Below, one piece after another: positions 1 through 7,022 of a stretch of 64,000 nt of DNA. Position numbers and translations under genes: made by a program. The stretch's first letter is position 1. Every line of letters begins with the position of its first letter. A model generated the notes under the pieces. It searched no databases and was not told where the DNA came from. It saw nothing but the letters and a program-made list of their open reading frames with translations. The stretch is from Streptomyces harbinensis (lineage in GTDB: Bacteria > Actinomycetota > Actinomycetes > Streptomycetales > Streptomycetaceae), in the NCBI RefSeq assembly GCF_900116145.1, contig NZ_FPAB01000001.1:496001-560000 (forward strand), given 5' to 3'.

Positions 1-422
1 CCAGGTACTTCGGCGAGGTCTTCGGCCGCCCTTCCCCGGAACCGCTGCCCCGGTGGCAGGACGCCGACGGCAGCGATCTGTGGGCGGCCGAGGACGAGAC
101 CCGCGATCGGATCACCGGGTTCTACCGGCGCACGTGGGAGCACGCGGACGCGACGATCACCGCGCTTCCCCTCGACGCCCCCGGCCATGTGCCGTGGTGG
201 CCGGAGCCCCACGCCGACACGAACCTGTTCGCCGTCATGGTCCATGTCCTGGGCGAGTCCGTCCGGCACGCCGGGCACGCCGACATCCTGCGCGAAGGAC
301 TCGACGGCCGGACCGGGCTGCGCCCCGAATACGAGCAGCGGATCGACGAGAAAGCCCGTGCCGCCCACCGCGCGAGGATCGAGCGAGCCGCCGGGCGGGC
401 CGCGTCCGTCGAGGCTCGGTGA
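1..422 (+). CDS. DinB/DUF664 family protein (5' end outside window)
   Basis: The reading frame is open from the window edge (third base onward) to a TGA at 420-422, giving about 139 residues. It reads as a DinB-like four-helix protein of the DUF664 type: a W-rich segment (HVPWWPEP), then HVLGESVRHAGHADILRE, the family's H..E..RH.GH.D..RE metal-site signature. Such proteins bind a divalent metal and many act as mycothiol-dependent transferases, but the substrate cannot be read here. The N-terminus lies upstream of the window. The next gene is convergent, ending 29 bp away. Confidence 0.8.
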   Translation, partial: RYFGEVFGRPSPEPLPRWQDADGSDLWAAEDETRDRITGFYRRTWEHADATITALPLDAPGHVPWWPEPHADTNLFAVMVHVLGESVRHAGHADILREGLDGRTGLRPEYEQRIDEKARAAHRARIERAAGRAASVEAR

Positions 423-450
423 CCGAGCCCGTACATCCTTCGGGGGTTGA

Positions 451-1095
451 TCACGTTGCCGGGGCGGCGGAGGATCCTTCCGGGTGATCGGCGGCGCGAG
501 GCCAAACGGCTGTGGCTGTGGCTGTGACCGGCCATGCCCCGCGGCCCAGCAGGTCGAGGACGAGTGCGGCGATGTTCCACGCATCGTCCTCTCCGCGGTG
601 ATGGCGTCCTTCGAGCGGCAGTCCGGCCATCTGCAGAGCGTGGCCCATGCCGGGTTTCCTGCGCAGCCCGTAGGCCGCGGTGAATACGGCCTTGGCGTTG
701 GTGTGGGTACGCTCCGTCGGATAGCCGAACGGGTAGGCCACCCCGTCAGCCCGGCTCTGCCGGGCGAATTGCCGACGGTCGTACTCGCCCCAACTCGCCC
801 AGGGGCGCTCCCCCGCCTCGTGCTCCTCGACGAGGATCCGGCACGCCTCGGCGAAGGAGACGCCCCGTTCCACCTCGGATTGCGTCAGTCCGGTCAGTTC
901 AGTGCAGAAGTCGCTCACCTGCGACCGGACAGGGCGGACCAGGACACGATGCCGGGATACGCGGCGCCCTGCCGACATGTCCACGACGGTGAGACCGATC
1001 TCGATGATCTCGTTCACCGAGCCGGGCGGCGGCTGCCCGTCCCAGCAGGTGGCTTCCACATCAATGACGTTCAGCAGAGCGGACGCGTGGCGCAT
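451..1095 (-). CDS. DEDDh 3'-5' exonuclease family protein
   Basis: 214 residues. The N-terminal NVIDVEATCWDG is the ExoI motif of DEDD exonucleases (catalytic D and E). The helical ExoII region (FCTELTGLTQ) and a C-terminal H.GEDDAWN (ExoIII, H and D) complete the set. The domain fills the whole protein, as in the RNase T/KapD-like stand-alone exonucleases. The ATG at 1095 was chosen because the exonuclease motif begins about 10 residues later; the frame stays open upstream but codes nothing recognisable. Substrate (RNA or DNA) cannot be told. Confidence 0.8.
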   Translation of the reverse strand: MRHASALLNVIDVEATCWDGQPPPGSVNEIIEIGLTVVDMSAGRRVSRHRVLVRPVRSQVSDFCTELTGLTQSEVERGVSFAEACRILVEEHEAGERPWASWGEYDRRQFARQSRADGVAYPFGYPTERTHTNAKAVFTAAYGLRRKPGMGHALQMAGLPLEGRHHRGEDDAWNIAALVLDLLGRGAWPVTATATAVWPRAADHPEGSSAAPAT

Positions 1096-1274
1096 GGGGC
1101 CGAGGGTAGGGATGCTCGCCCGGCCCGGGCACCTCAATTTCCACGTGTCCGCGCCGTCACCACCCACACTGACTTCTCGACGCGAATCCCACACCGCGAT
1201 CCGAACCGGGTCCCACCCCGCGTCGATCCCGAAGGATTGACGCGCTCGTGGGCACGTCCGGAAGGATGACCGCC

Positions 1275-2123
1275 ATGCCCACCCCTTCGGAATCCACCCG
1301 GCTCTCGCTGGAGCAGCGCCTTGGCGCACACGCTCGTACCGCCTGGCCGCAGCTGGCACGGCTGCACGTCCGCCACCGCGGGGCCTTCGCCTACGTGGCA
1401 GCCGAACCGGTAGGCGGCGAACGGGTCGAGCTGATGCGCCTGCGCTACGGTGGCACCGCCGACAGATGGGGCTTCGCCCTCCGCAGCGCCGGCAGCGGCC
1501 GCTACGAACGCTCGCTGCTCCCCACCGGCGGCTTCGCCGGCACCCCCGAGGACGCCTTCGACTGCGCCTGCCGGCTCCACCTCACCACCCCGGCCGCGCG
1601 TGGGGCGGGACCAAGCGAACCGATCGACTGGCAGGCACTGGCCGACAGTATCGGCGCTCGTCCGGAATCCAGCGGTGACCGCATCGCCCGGCAGGCCATC
1701 GCCGCTCTGCTGGGTGATGAGGCGATACGTGGGGCGGTGGACTGGTACGTGGAAGGTCGCCCGGCCTCCGAACACGCGCGTTCGGTCCTGTCGCTGCTGC
1801 GGCCCGAGGCTGCCCGGTCCCGCTGCCTGGAGATGTACCGCACCGAACCGGATCCGGAACGCCGGCGCCACGCGGTCGAGTTGCTGCGCGTCGTCGCCAC
1901 GGCTGACGACCTCCCACTGGTCGGTGAGTTTCTCGCCGACGCCGATCCGGCCATCCAGCTCTGGGGCATCGGCGTCCTCGACCAGCTTCTGTACCGCGGC
2001 CTTGCCGACGCCGACGACGCGGAGCCCCATCTCCGGGCCGCAGAGCATCACCCGAACCCTCAGGTCCGCGAAAAGCACACCCACCTACGCGACTTTCTGG
2101 CTTCCCAGGAGTGTCGCGGCTGA
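1275..2123 (+). CDS. HEAT-repeat-like protein with a fused N-terminal domain
   Basis: 282 residues from an ATG preceded by GGAAGG at 1259-1264. The first ~100 residues (LARLHVRHRGAFAYV, then LMRLRYGGTADRWGFAL) resemble small stand-alone Streptomyces proteins of unknown function that end near a DCAC motif. After a short linker, residues ~115-282 are alpha-helical with repeated leucine-rich segments such as RRHAVELLRVVATADD and IQLWGIGVLDQLL, typical of HEAT/armadillo repeats used for protein binding. The two halves look like separate families joined in one frame. No function is assigned. Confidence 0.7.
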   Translation: MPTPSESTRLSLEQRLGAHARTAWPQLARLHVRHRGAFAYVAAEPVGGERVELMRLRYGGTADRWGFALRSAGSGRYERSLLPTGGFAGTPEDAFDCACRLHLTTPAARGAGPSEPIDWQALADSIGARPESSGDRIARQAIAALLGDEAIRGAVDWYVEGRPASEHARSVLSLLRPEAARSRCLEMYRTEPDPERRRHAVELLRVVATADDLPLVGEFLADADPAIQLWGIGVLDQLLYRGLADADDAEPHLRAAEHHPNPQVREKHTHLRDFLASQECRG

Positions 2124-2236
2124 ATGCCGGCGCGGTTCTGCCGGGTTCTCCGGATGTTCGGCGATGTGCCGGTCGAACCTCCCTGCACGGCCTCGACCGG
2201 GGCCGCCCTCCCCCGCGGCTCCGCTGCGACCGGTGA

Positions 2237-2263
2237 GTTCACGGCATCGGAGCCGTTGTGAAC
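2237..2263. terminator. Imperfect hairpin between convergent genes
   Basis: GTTCACGGC and GCCGTTGTGAAC can pair with a two-to-three-base bulge around a short loop. It lies between the stop at 2123 (+) and the stop at 2280 (-), the right place for a bidirectional terminator. No T-tract is present, which is usual in high-GC actinobacteria. Confidence 0.4.
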
Positions 2264-2279
2264 GGGCCCGCGGAGCCGG

Positions 2280-2894
2280 CTACTCGATGGTGGCGACCCA
2301 CTCGGGGTCGTCGCCCAGGAAGTCGGTGCCCTCGTCACCCCAGTAGTACGCGGTGATGACGACCTCCCGGCCGTAGGCCTCGGTGTCCATGCTGCGGCTG
2401 ATCCGCTTGGTGACGGTCTGGCCGGGGGCCAGGCGGCCGGTCAGTTCCTCGTCGTCGTCGTGGTACTCGAAGTACACCTCGCCGCCGACCGTGGCGCCCT
2501 GGAAATCGAACGACACGCTGTCGAGGTCGGCCGGCCGGTCGCCGTCGTTGGTGAGGCTGATCGTGACCGCGAACAGCGTGTCCCCCTCGGGCTGGGACCA
2601 CTCGTCCAGGCCCGCCGTGTCCACCTCGGTGAGCGCGTCGATCGTGAGGCTGAGGCCGCCGGGCCAGGTGTAGGACTCGCCCGGGGCCAGATCGCCGGGA
2701 GCCTGGGTGTCCGGTCCGGCGGACGCGTCGTCCTGGCTGTCGTCGCCGACGGGCTCCGCATCGTCCTCGGCGGGGGCGTCGCGCTGGCTCAGGGGCGGCC
2801 GGTCGCTGTCGCCGCCGCTGCTGCTGCACCCGGTGACGGACAGGGTGAGACCGGCGGCCACCGCTATGGCGGCACGGCGCAGACGCACGTTCAT
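2280..2894 (-). CDS. Secreted lipoprotein with DUF4352-like Ig-fold domain
   Basis: 204 residues. The N-terminus has basic residues, a hydrophobic stretch and a lipobox ending SVTGC (Cys23), so it should be exported and lipid-anchored. A D/E/S-rich linker (residues ~24-70) is followed by a beta-rich domain with VTISLTNDGDRPADL and a C-terminal ITAYYWGD, the layout of DUF4352/MPT63-like immunoglobulin-fold surface proteins. The ATG at 2894 follows a G-rich stretch and gives the signal peptide directly. Ligand unknown. Confidence 0.75.
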   Translation of the reverse strand: MNVRLRRAAIAVAAGLTLSVTGCSSSGGDSDRPPLSQRDAPAEDDAEPVGDDSQDDASAGPDTQAPGDLAPGESYTWPGGLSLTIDALTEVDTAGLDEWSQPEGDTLFAVTISLTNDGDRPADLDSVSFDFQGATVGGEVYFEYHDDDEELTGRLAPGQTVTKRISRSMDTEAYGREVVITAYYWGDEGTDFLGDDPEWVATIE

Positions 2895-3084
2895 GATTCC
2901 CCCCAGGGATATGAAGGTTGTGTGTGGTGGCCGTGCAGCGTACCCGCTGTGTGGCCGGGCGCGCACCCCCCGTGGCCGGGAGGGGAAACGGGCGCCCGGC
3001 CGGTCGCGTTGCCGTTCCCCGCCGACCGGAGCCGTACAGTGCCGGTGCCGGTGCCGGTGCCGCCGGGAGGGAACGCCCGGCGGG

Positions 3085-3930
3085 CTACACGTAGCTTCCG
3101 GCCGGTTCCGCCGCCGTCCAGTCGATGATCTGGACGGCCGCCCCCGCCGCTTCCAGGCCCCGGCAGTGCGCGTGGTGCCTGCGGTGGATCTCCTCCAGCC
3201 GCAGGTTGCCGTGGAAGGCGGGCAGCGCCAGCAGCCGGCGCGCGTACGTCCACAGCCAGGGGTGGTCCGCGATCCGCTGCACCGTGTCCGCGCCCAGGTG
3301 CCAGCGGTGCACCGTGTCCAGTTGCACCAGGGTGACCCACAGCCGGACATCGGCCGCCGTGATCCGTGCGCCCAGCAGGTACGGGCCGCCCGGCTCCGCC
3401 AGCCGTTCCTCCACCGCGTCCAGCGCCGCCAGCAGTTCGGCGGTGGCGCCCGTGTCCGCCTCCCGCCGGCCAGCCCGCTGCGCGGCGGCGTCGATCCCGT
3501 TCTCGCACAGCTCGCCCAGCGCCGCGATCTCCGCCTCGGCCGCGGCCGGGTACAGCTCGGGGGCGTCCGGCCCGCGGAAGCGGGTGGCCAGGTCCCGCAG
3601 GATGTGCGGGGCGTGGTTGCTGACGATCCGTCCCGTCCAGCGGTCGCGCAGGACGGGCGCGACGGCCGGGCCGGTGAAGCCGTGCCGGGTGGCGGCGTAC
3701 GCGCCGTGCAGCGCGCTGTAGCCGCCCTCGGCGCGGTCGGGGACGGCGGGCAGCGGGGTGAGCGGCACGCTGTCCGCAAGGCCCAGCAGCGCGTGGGTGA
3801 TGGCGATCCGCAGACAGCCCGGACAGGACAGGGAGAGGGACAGGTCGTAGCGGTGCGGGGCGGAGTGGAAGCCACTGCGGGCGTCGGCGAAGATCCGGCC
3901 CCGGAACTGCGGCGCGGCGGTGTGGGACAT
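3085..3930 (-). CDS. Glutathionyl-hydroquinone reductase-like (Xi-class GST-like) protein
   Basis: 281 residues, ATG at 3930 preceded by AAGGAGAG. The order RYDLSLSLSCPGCLR (thioredoxin-fold N-terminal half), GRIVSNHAPHILRDL and a helical half with ITAADVRLWVTLVQLD matches the ECM4/YqjG family, which reduces glutathionyl- or mycothiol-conjugated hydroquinones. The family active site is normally CPWAHR; here it is CPGCLR, so the cysteine is kept, the W-A-H is lost and a second cysteine is gained. A small leader-like ORF (4011-4127) lies 80 bp upstream on the same strand, suggesting sulfur-linked control. Streptomycetes use mycothiol, so the co-substrate is probably not glutathione. Confidence 0.75.
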   Translation of the reverse strand: MSHTAAPQFRGRIFADARSGFHSAPHRYDLSLSLSCPGCLRIAITHALLGLADSVPLTPLPAVPDRAEGGYSALHGAYAATRHGFTGPAVAPVLRDRWTGRIVSNHAPHILRDLATRFRGPDAPELYPAAAEAEIAALGELCENGIDAAAQRAGRREADTGATAELLAALDAVEERLAEPGGPYLLGARITAADVRLWVTLVQLDTVHRWHLGADTVQRIADHPWLWTYARRLLALPAFHGNLRLEEIHRRHHAHCRGLEAAGAAVQIIDWTAAEPAGSYV

Positions 3931-4010
3931 GACTCTCCTTGGGGCGCACGGGGTGAGAGGGCATGCGAAACGGCGGCCTCTCACGGGGAGGGGCCGCCGG
4001 CGGGTGGAGG

Positions 4011-4127
4011 CTACGCCGCGCTGGAGGTGCGCAGCAGATCGATGTGACGGCGGGAGGTGAGCAGGGGCAGCGGGCGTCGCCGGACGGTGGTGTCCGGACA
4101 ACCGGGCTCCGTGCCACCACCGTTCAT
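4011..4127 (-). CDS. Putative leader peptide (SRRHIDLLRTSSAA type)
   Basis: A 38-codon ORF ending LLTSRRHIDLLRTSSAA and then stop, 80 bp upstream of the GST-like gene on the same strand. The core R-H-I-D-L-L-R-x-x-S-A matches short Streptomyces leader peptides that I recall being annotated before sulfur-assimilation genes. The start ATG at 4127 follows a GGGTGGGG stretch. A second ORF of the same type precedes the neighbouring sulfonate-monooxygenase gene. Role as a translated attenuator is inferred, not shown. Confidence 0.6.
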   Translation of the reverse strand: MNGGGTEPGCPDTTVRRRPLPLLTSRRHIDLLRTSSAA

Positions 4128-4215
4128 GAAGTGCCCCACCCGTCCCGCTCGTCCACCGGTGCGGGATCCTGCGCCGGGACCAGCCCGGCACAGGACCATG
4201 ACCTCGGATCGCCCG

Positions 4216-5298
4216 TCAGAGGGCGGCCTCGGCGAGCTGTGCGTCGCGCTTGGCCACTTCTTCCCGGACGATCGGGATGACATGGCGGCCGAAGTCGATC
4301 GCGTCGCCGAGCAGGTCGTAACCCCGCGCCGAGATGATGTCCACTCCGAGGTCGTAGTAATCCAGGAGCGCCTGGGCAACTGTCTCCGGAGTGCCGACGA
4401 GCGCGTTGGAGTTGCCGGCCCCGCCGGTGGCGGCTGCGGTCGGGGTCCACAGGGCGCGGTCGAAGCGTTCGCCGCGCTCGGCGAGGGCGATCAGCCGCTG
4501 CGAGCCGGTGTTCTCCGGGTCGCGCTGCGGGCCGCGGGCGGCGCGGATGGCGCCGACGGTGCGGTGTGCCTTCTCCCAGGCGAGTTCCTCGGTGGGCGCG
4601 ATGATCGGCCGGAACGCCACCTGGATGCGCGGTACTTCCTTGCGGCCGGCGGCTGCCGCGGCCTGCCGTACGGACTCGATCTGCTCGGCGGTCTCGGCGA
4701 GCGGTTCGCCCCACAGGCAGTAGATGTCGGCCTCGGCGCCGCCGGCGGCGTACGCGGCGGGCGAGGAGCCGCCGAACGACACGCCGGGGCGGGGCTGCTG
4801 GACCGGGAAGACGTCGCTCACATAGTCCCGGAACCGGTAGAAGTCGCCTTCGTGGTCGAAGGGTTCGCGGCTGGTCCAGATCTTCTTGACGACGCGGATG
4901 TACTCGCGAGTGCGGGCGTACCGCTCGTCCTTGGTGAGGGTGTCGCCCTCCCGCTGCTGTTCGTGGTCGCTGCCGCCGGTGATGAAGTGGACGGTGAGCC
5001 GGCCGCCGCTGAGCTGATCGAGGGAGGCGAACACCCGGGCGGCGTAGGTGGGGTAGGAGATGTTGGGCCGGTGGGCGAGGAGGATCTGGAGCCGGTCGAG
5101 CCGGCTCGCGAGCAGCGCGGCCCCGGTGGCGGGGTCGGGCGAGCCGGAGCTGTAGGCGAACAGCACCCGGTCCCAGCCGTGATCCTCATGGGCACGGGCC
5201 AGCCGGAGGGTGTACTCGGGGTCGAACGCGCCGCCGGAGCGCGGCGATGTCTCGGAGCCGTCGTTGGTCGCGGCGATGCCAAGGAATTCCACGGGCAT
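4216..5298 (-). CDS. LLM-class FMNH2-dependent monooxygenase, SsuD-like
   Basis: 360 residues. The N-terminal FDPEYTLRLARAHEDHGWDRVLFAYSS-type segment, LLAHRPNISYPTYAARVFAS and RLTVHFITGG are the beta-barrel blocks of alkanesulfonate monooxygenases (SsuD/MsuD), which use reduced flavin and O2 to release sulfite from organosulfonates. Length fits the family. No flavin reductase or sulfonate ABC transporter is adjacent. The ATG at 5298 gives the usual MxVEFLG start. A 27-codon leader-like ORF (5358-5441) lies 59 bp upstream. Sulfonate use is likely; the exact substrate is not readable. Confidence 0.85.
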   Translation of the reverse strand: MPVEFLGIAATNDGSETSPRSGGAFDPEYTLRLARAHEDHGWDRVLFAYSSGSPDPATGAALLASRLDRLQILLAHRPNISYPTYAARVFASLDQLSGGRLTVHFITGGSDHEQQREGDTLTKDERYARTREYIRVVKKIWTSREPFDHEGDFYRFRDYVSDVFPVQQPRPGVSFGGSSPAAYAAGGAEADIYCLWGEPLAETAEQIESVRQAAAAAGRKEVPRIQVAFRPIIAPTEELAWEKAHRTVGAIRAARGPQRDPENTGSQRLIALAERGERFDRALWTPTAAATGGAGNSNALVGTPETVAQALLDYYDLGVDIISARGYDLLGDAIDFGRHVIPIVREEVAKRDAQLAEAAL

Positions 5299-5357
5299 GG
5301 CGGAAGAGGCCTCTCGGGCGAAAAGGAAGCGGAACGGAAGGGGATGTGAGCCGGGGT

Positions 5358-5441
5358 TCACCCACGGCGCCAACAGGCCGCGGACCACACCCGACCGAAG
5401 TCGATATGCCCACGAATCACCAACCGCCGCTGGGGCCTCAT
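5358..5441 (-). CDS. Putative leader peptide (RGHIDFGRVWSAAC type)
   Basis: A 27-codon ORF with G-rich sequence just before its ATG at 5441. The peptide ends VIRGHIDFGRVWSAACWRRG; the core H-I-D-x-x-R-x-x-S-A-x-C is the same pattern as the ORF at 4011-4127. It sits 59 bp upstream of the SsuD-like monooxygenase on the same strand. A cysteine codon near its end would suit a ribosome-stalling sensor of cysteine supply; that is inference. Confidence 0.6.
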   Translation of the reverse strand: MRPQRRLVIRGHIDFGRVWSAACWRRG

Positions 5442-5596
5442 CCCCCCAGTGCACCAGCACCGCACGCCGCCGTCAACGGTCCCCCGGCCGGCCGACGCGC
5501 GCCGGGGGCGCGGGAGACCGGTGTCCTGCCGGCCCGGGGCCGCCACCTCGGACCAGATCGCGCGGCAGCGGCAACCCCGTGCGGATCAGCGTGCGG

Positions 5597-5797
5597 TCAT
5601 GGCCGGCGCAGCAGGTGGTCGGCCTTCCCGGCCTTGATGTCACGGATCATGGTGGCCAGCGCCTCCCGGGAATCCGTGAGATACACATCCTCCCGGCCGG
5701 CCACCGCGATGTAGGCATTCCCCTCCGCGTCGGTGCCCAACCGGAAGCAGCTGGAGCTCTCGGCGCAGAAGGGTTCCTCCCAGAGAATCTTGCCCAT
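5597..5797 (-). CDS. DUF397 protein, copy A
   Basis: 66 residues, nearly identical to the two genes upstream. It carries SSSCFRLGTDAEGNAYIAV followed by VYLTDSREALATMIRDIKAG, the DUF397 pattern in which F-R-D/S-x-x-x-P/A precedes an L/F...I/K helix. DUF397 proteins accompany XRE/DUF5753 regulators in streptomycetes and are thought to be small partner or antitoxin-like proteins. Copy A has lost the stop used in copies B and C and runs three residues longer (RRP). Confidence 0.85.
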   Translation of the reverse strand: MGKILWEEPFCAESSSCFRLGTDAEGNAYIAVAGREDVYLTDSREALATMIRDIKAGKADHLLRRP

Positions 5798-5821
5798 GGT
5801 GGGTTCCTCCGCCCCTTCCGT

Positions 5822-6013
5822 CTACAGCAGGTGGTCGGCCTTCCCGGCCTTGATGTCACGGATCATGGTGGCCAGCGCCTCCCGGGAATCCGTGAGATAC
5901 ACGCCCTCCCGGCCGGCCACCGCGATGTAGGCATTCCCCTCCGCGTCGGTGCCCAGCCGGAAGCAGTTGGAGCTCTCGGCGCAGAAGGGTTCCTCCCAGA
6001 GGATTTTGCTCAT
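5822..6013 (-). CDS. DUF397 protein, copy B
   Basis: 63 residues, differing from copy A at only a few positions (SSN for SSS, REG for RED). The almost unchanged DNA sequence indicates recent tandem duplication rather than ancient paralogy. It lies 24 bp upstream of copy A with its own ATG at 6013 and a purine-rich GGAGGAGCC ahead of it, so the copies are probably co-transcribed but individually translated. Confidence 0.85.
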   Translation of the reverse strand: MSKILWEEPFCAESSNCFRLGTDAEGNAYIAVAGREGVYLTDSREALATMIRDIKAGKADHLL

Positions 6014-6066
6014 GAGGGCTCCTCCGCTCGTGGTAGCAGGATGTCGGCGGTTGCCGCCTCATCCGT

Positions 6067-6258
6067 CTACAGCAGGTGGTCGGCCTTTCCGGCCTTGATG
6101 TCACGGATCATGGTGGCCAGCGCCTCGCGGGAGTCCGTGAGGTACACATCCTCCCGGCCGGCCACCGCGATGTAGGCATTGCCCTCCGCGTCGGTGCCCA
6201 GCCGGAAGCAGTTGTTGCCCTCTCCGCAGAACGCCTCTTCCCATGTGATGCCCTTCAA
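6067..6258 (-). CDS. DUF397 protein, copy C
   Basis: 63 residues. The last ~45 match copies A and B almost exactly, while the first ~15 (KGITWEEAFCGEGNN) diverge. It begins 9 bp after the stop of the truncated XRE gene at 6268, the usual XRE-DUF397 gene order, so it is probably the parent copy from which A and B arose. Confidence 0.85.
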   Translation of the reverse strand: MKGITWEEAFCGEGNNCFRLGTDAEGNAYIAVAGREDVYLTDSREALATMIRDIKAGKADHLL

Positions 6259-6267
6259 AGCGCCTCC

Positions 6268-6540
6268 CTATAGTTCGCTGATGATGGCGTGGATGAGATC
6301 GCGCGAGGCCTTGGCCGACAGCGTCTCCGAGTCCATCCACTCCACGTGGGCCCGATACTTCGCGAGTTGCGCCTCACTGTGCAAGAACTCGGGTCCATGT
6401 GCCGAGTCCAGCTGGGCGGTATCGAGCTGAGGAACCGCCCCTTCCGAGTAGAGCAGTGCGTGTCCGGCACCGGGAAAGCTGCCGCGCTCCACCGGGATGA
6501 TCCGGACCGTGATGTGGTCGCGCTCGCTCACCGCCAATAG
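6268..6540 (-). pseudogene. XRE-family regulator remnant (C-terminal DUF5753 only)
   Basis: About 90 codons ending IISEL-stop match the C-terminal end of the DUF5753 sensor domain of Streptomyces XRE regulators (SERDHITVRIIPVERGSFPG, then VPQLDTAQLDSAHGPEFL). Full-length relatives have ~280 residues with an N-terminal helix-turn-helix; here similarity stops abruptly at about 6540 and the upstream frame contains no HTH. The gene is therefore 5'-truncated, probably by a deletion that brought the ATP-binding gene at 6592 next to it. Confidence 0.75.
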
Positions 6541-6591
6541 GGCTCCCCCGTCCCGCCCACCGGCTTCTGCCCGCCGGTCGGGGCGGGTGGG

Positions 6592-7008
6592 GTGGAGCCG
6601 CGGGAAGGGGAACTGGCCTACGGGTTCAGCCTGCCCGCCACCGCCGCCGCGCCGGTGGTCGCGCACGAGACCGCCGAACTTCTCTTCGACATCCACCGCG
6701 TCTACGCGCTCGCCGAGCCCGGTCTCGCCCTGGCCCGGGAACTCACCGCCTACGCCTGCCGCTTCGCCCGGGAAGGGCAGGACGTGCACCTCACCCTCCA
6801 TCAGCGTGCCGGGACGCTGCGGCTGGACGTCTACGACCCGCACGCCTGCTCCGGCTGTGCCGGGCAGCGGCACGACGGCCTCCGGCAGGCCCGTACGCTG
6901 GTCCGCCCCTACGGGGGCACGTGCGGTTTCGGGGCCGCCGAGCGGTGCGGGGCCGGGACCCGGACCTGGGCCACCCTCACCGACACCCCGCGCCGCTGGG
7001 CCGCCTGA
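6592..7008 (+). CDS. ATP-binding protein (anti-sigma-like HATPase fold)
   Basis: 138 residues from a GTG at 6592, the only start codon after the in-frame stop at 6538-6540. The opening LAYGFSLPATAAAPVVAHETAE resembles the small ATP-binding proteins encoded beside XRE/DUF397 pairs in Streptomyces. The C-terminal GGTCGFG corresponds to the G-box of the GHKL ATPase fold, and a CSGC motif precedes it. The expected N-box asparagine helix is weak (TAYACRFAREG). Because the gene begins only 51 bp from the deletion point, part of its promoter or N-terminus may be gone. Confidence 0.6.
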   Translation: MEPREGELAYGFSLPATAAAPVVAHETAELLFDIHRVYALAEPGLALARELTAYACRFAREGQDVHLTLHQRAGTLRLDVYDPHACSGCAGQRHDGLRQARTLVRPYGGTCGFGAAERCGAGTRTWATLTDTPRRWAA

Positions 7009-7022
7009 CCGGTCGGCGCGGG

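Larger units (their letters stand above)
5609..6258 (-). repeat. Tandem array of three DUF397 genes (~190-bp units)
   Basis: Three direct copies at about 5609-5797, 5825-6013 and 6070-6258 share nearly all bases over their 3' ~150 bp. Spacers of 24-53 bp differ in sequence, so the unit duplicated is the gene plus a short flank. Confidence 0.85.

Noticed and set aside
3041-3065. Short GCCGGT tandem repeat
   Set aside because: Only about four units in a GC-rich spacer; likely slippage with no associated feature.
5597-6258. Regular ~190-bp direct repeats that could suggest an array of non-coding repeats
   Set aside because: Each unit is an intact DUF397 gene with start, stop and conserved protein sequence; units are far too long for CRISPR.
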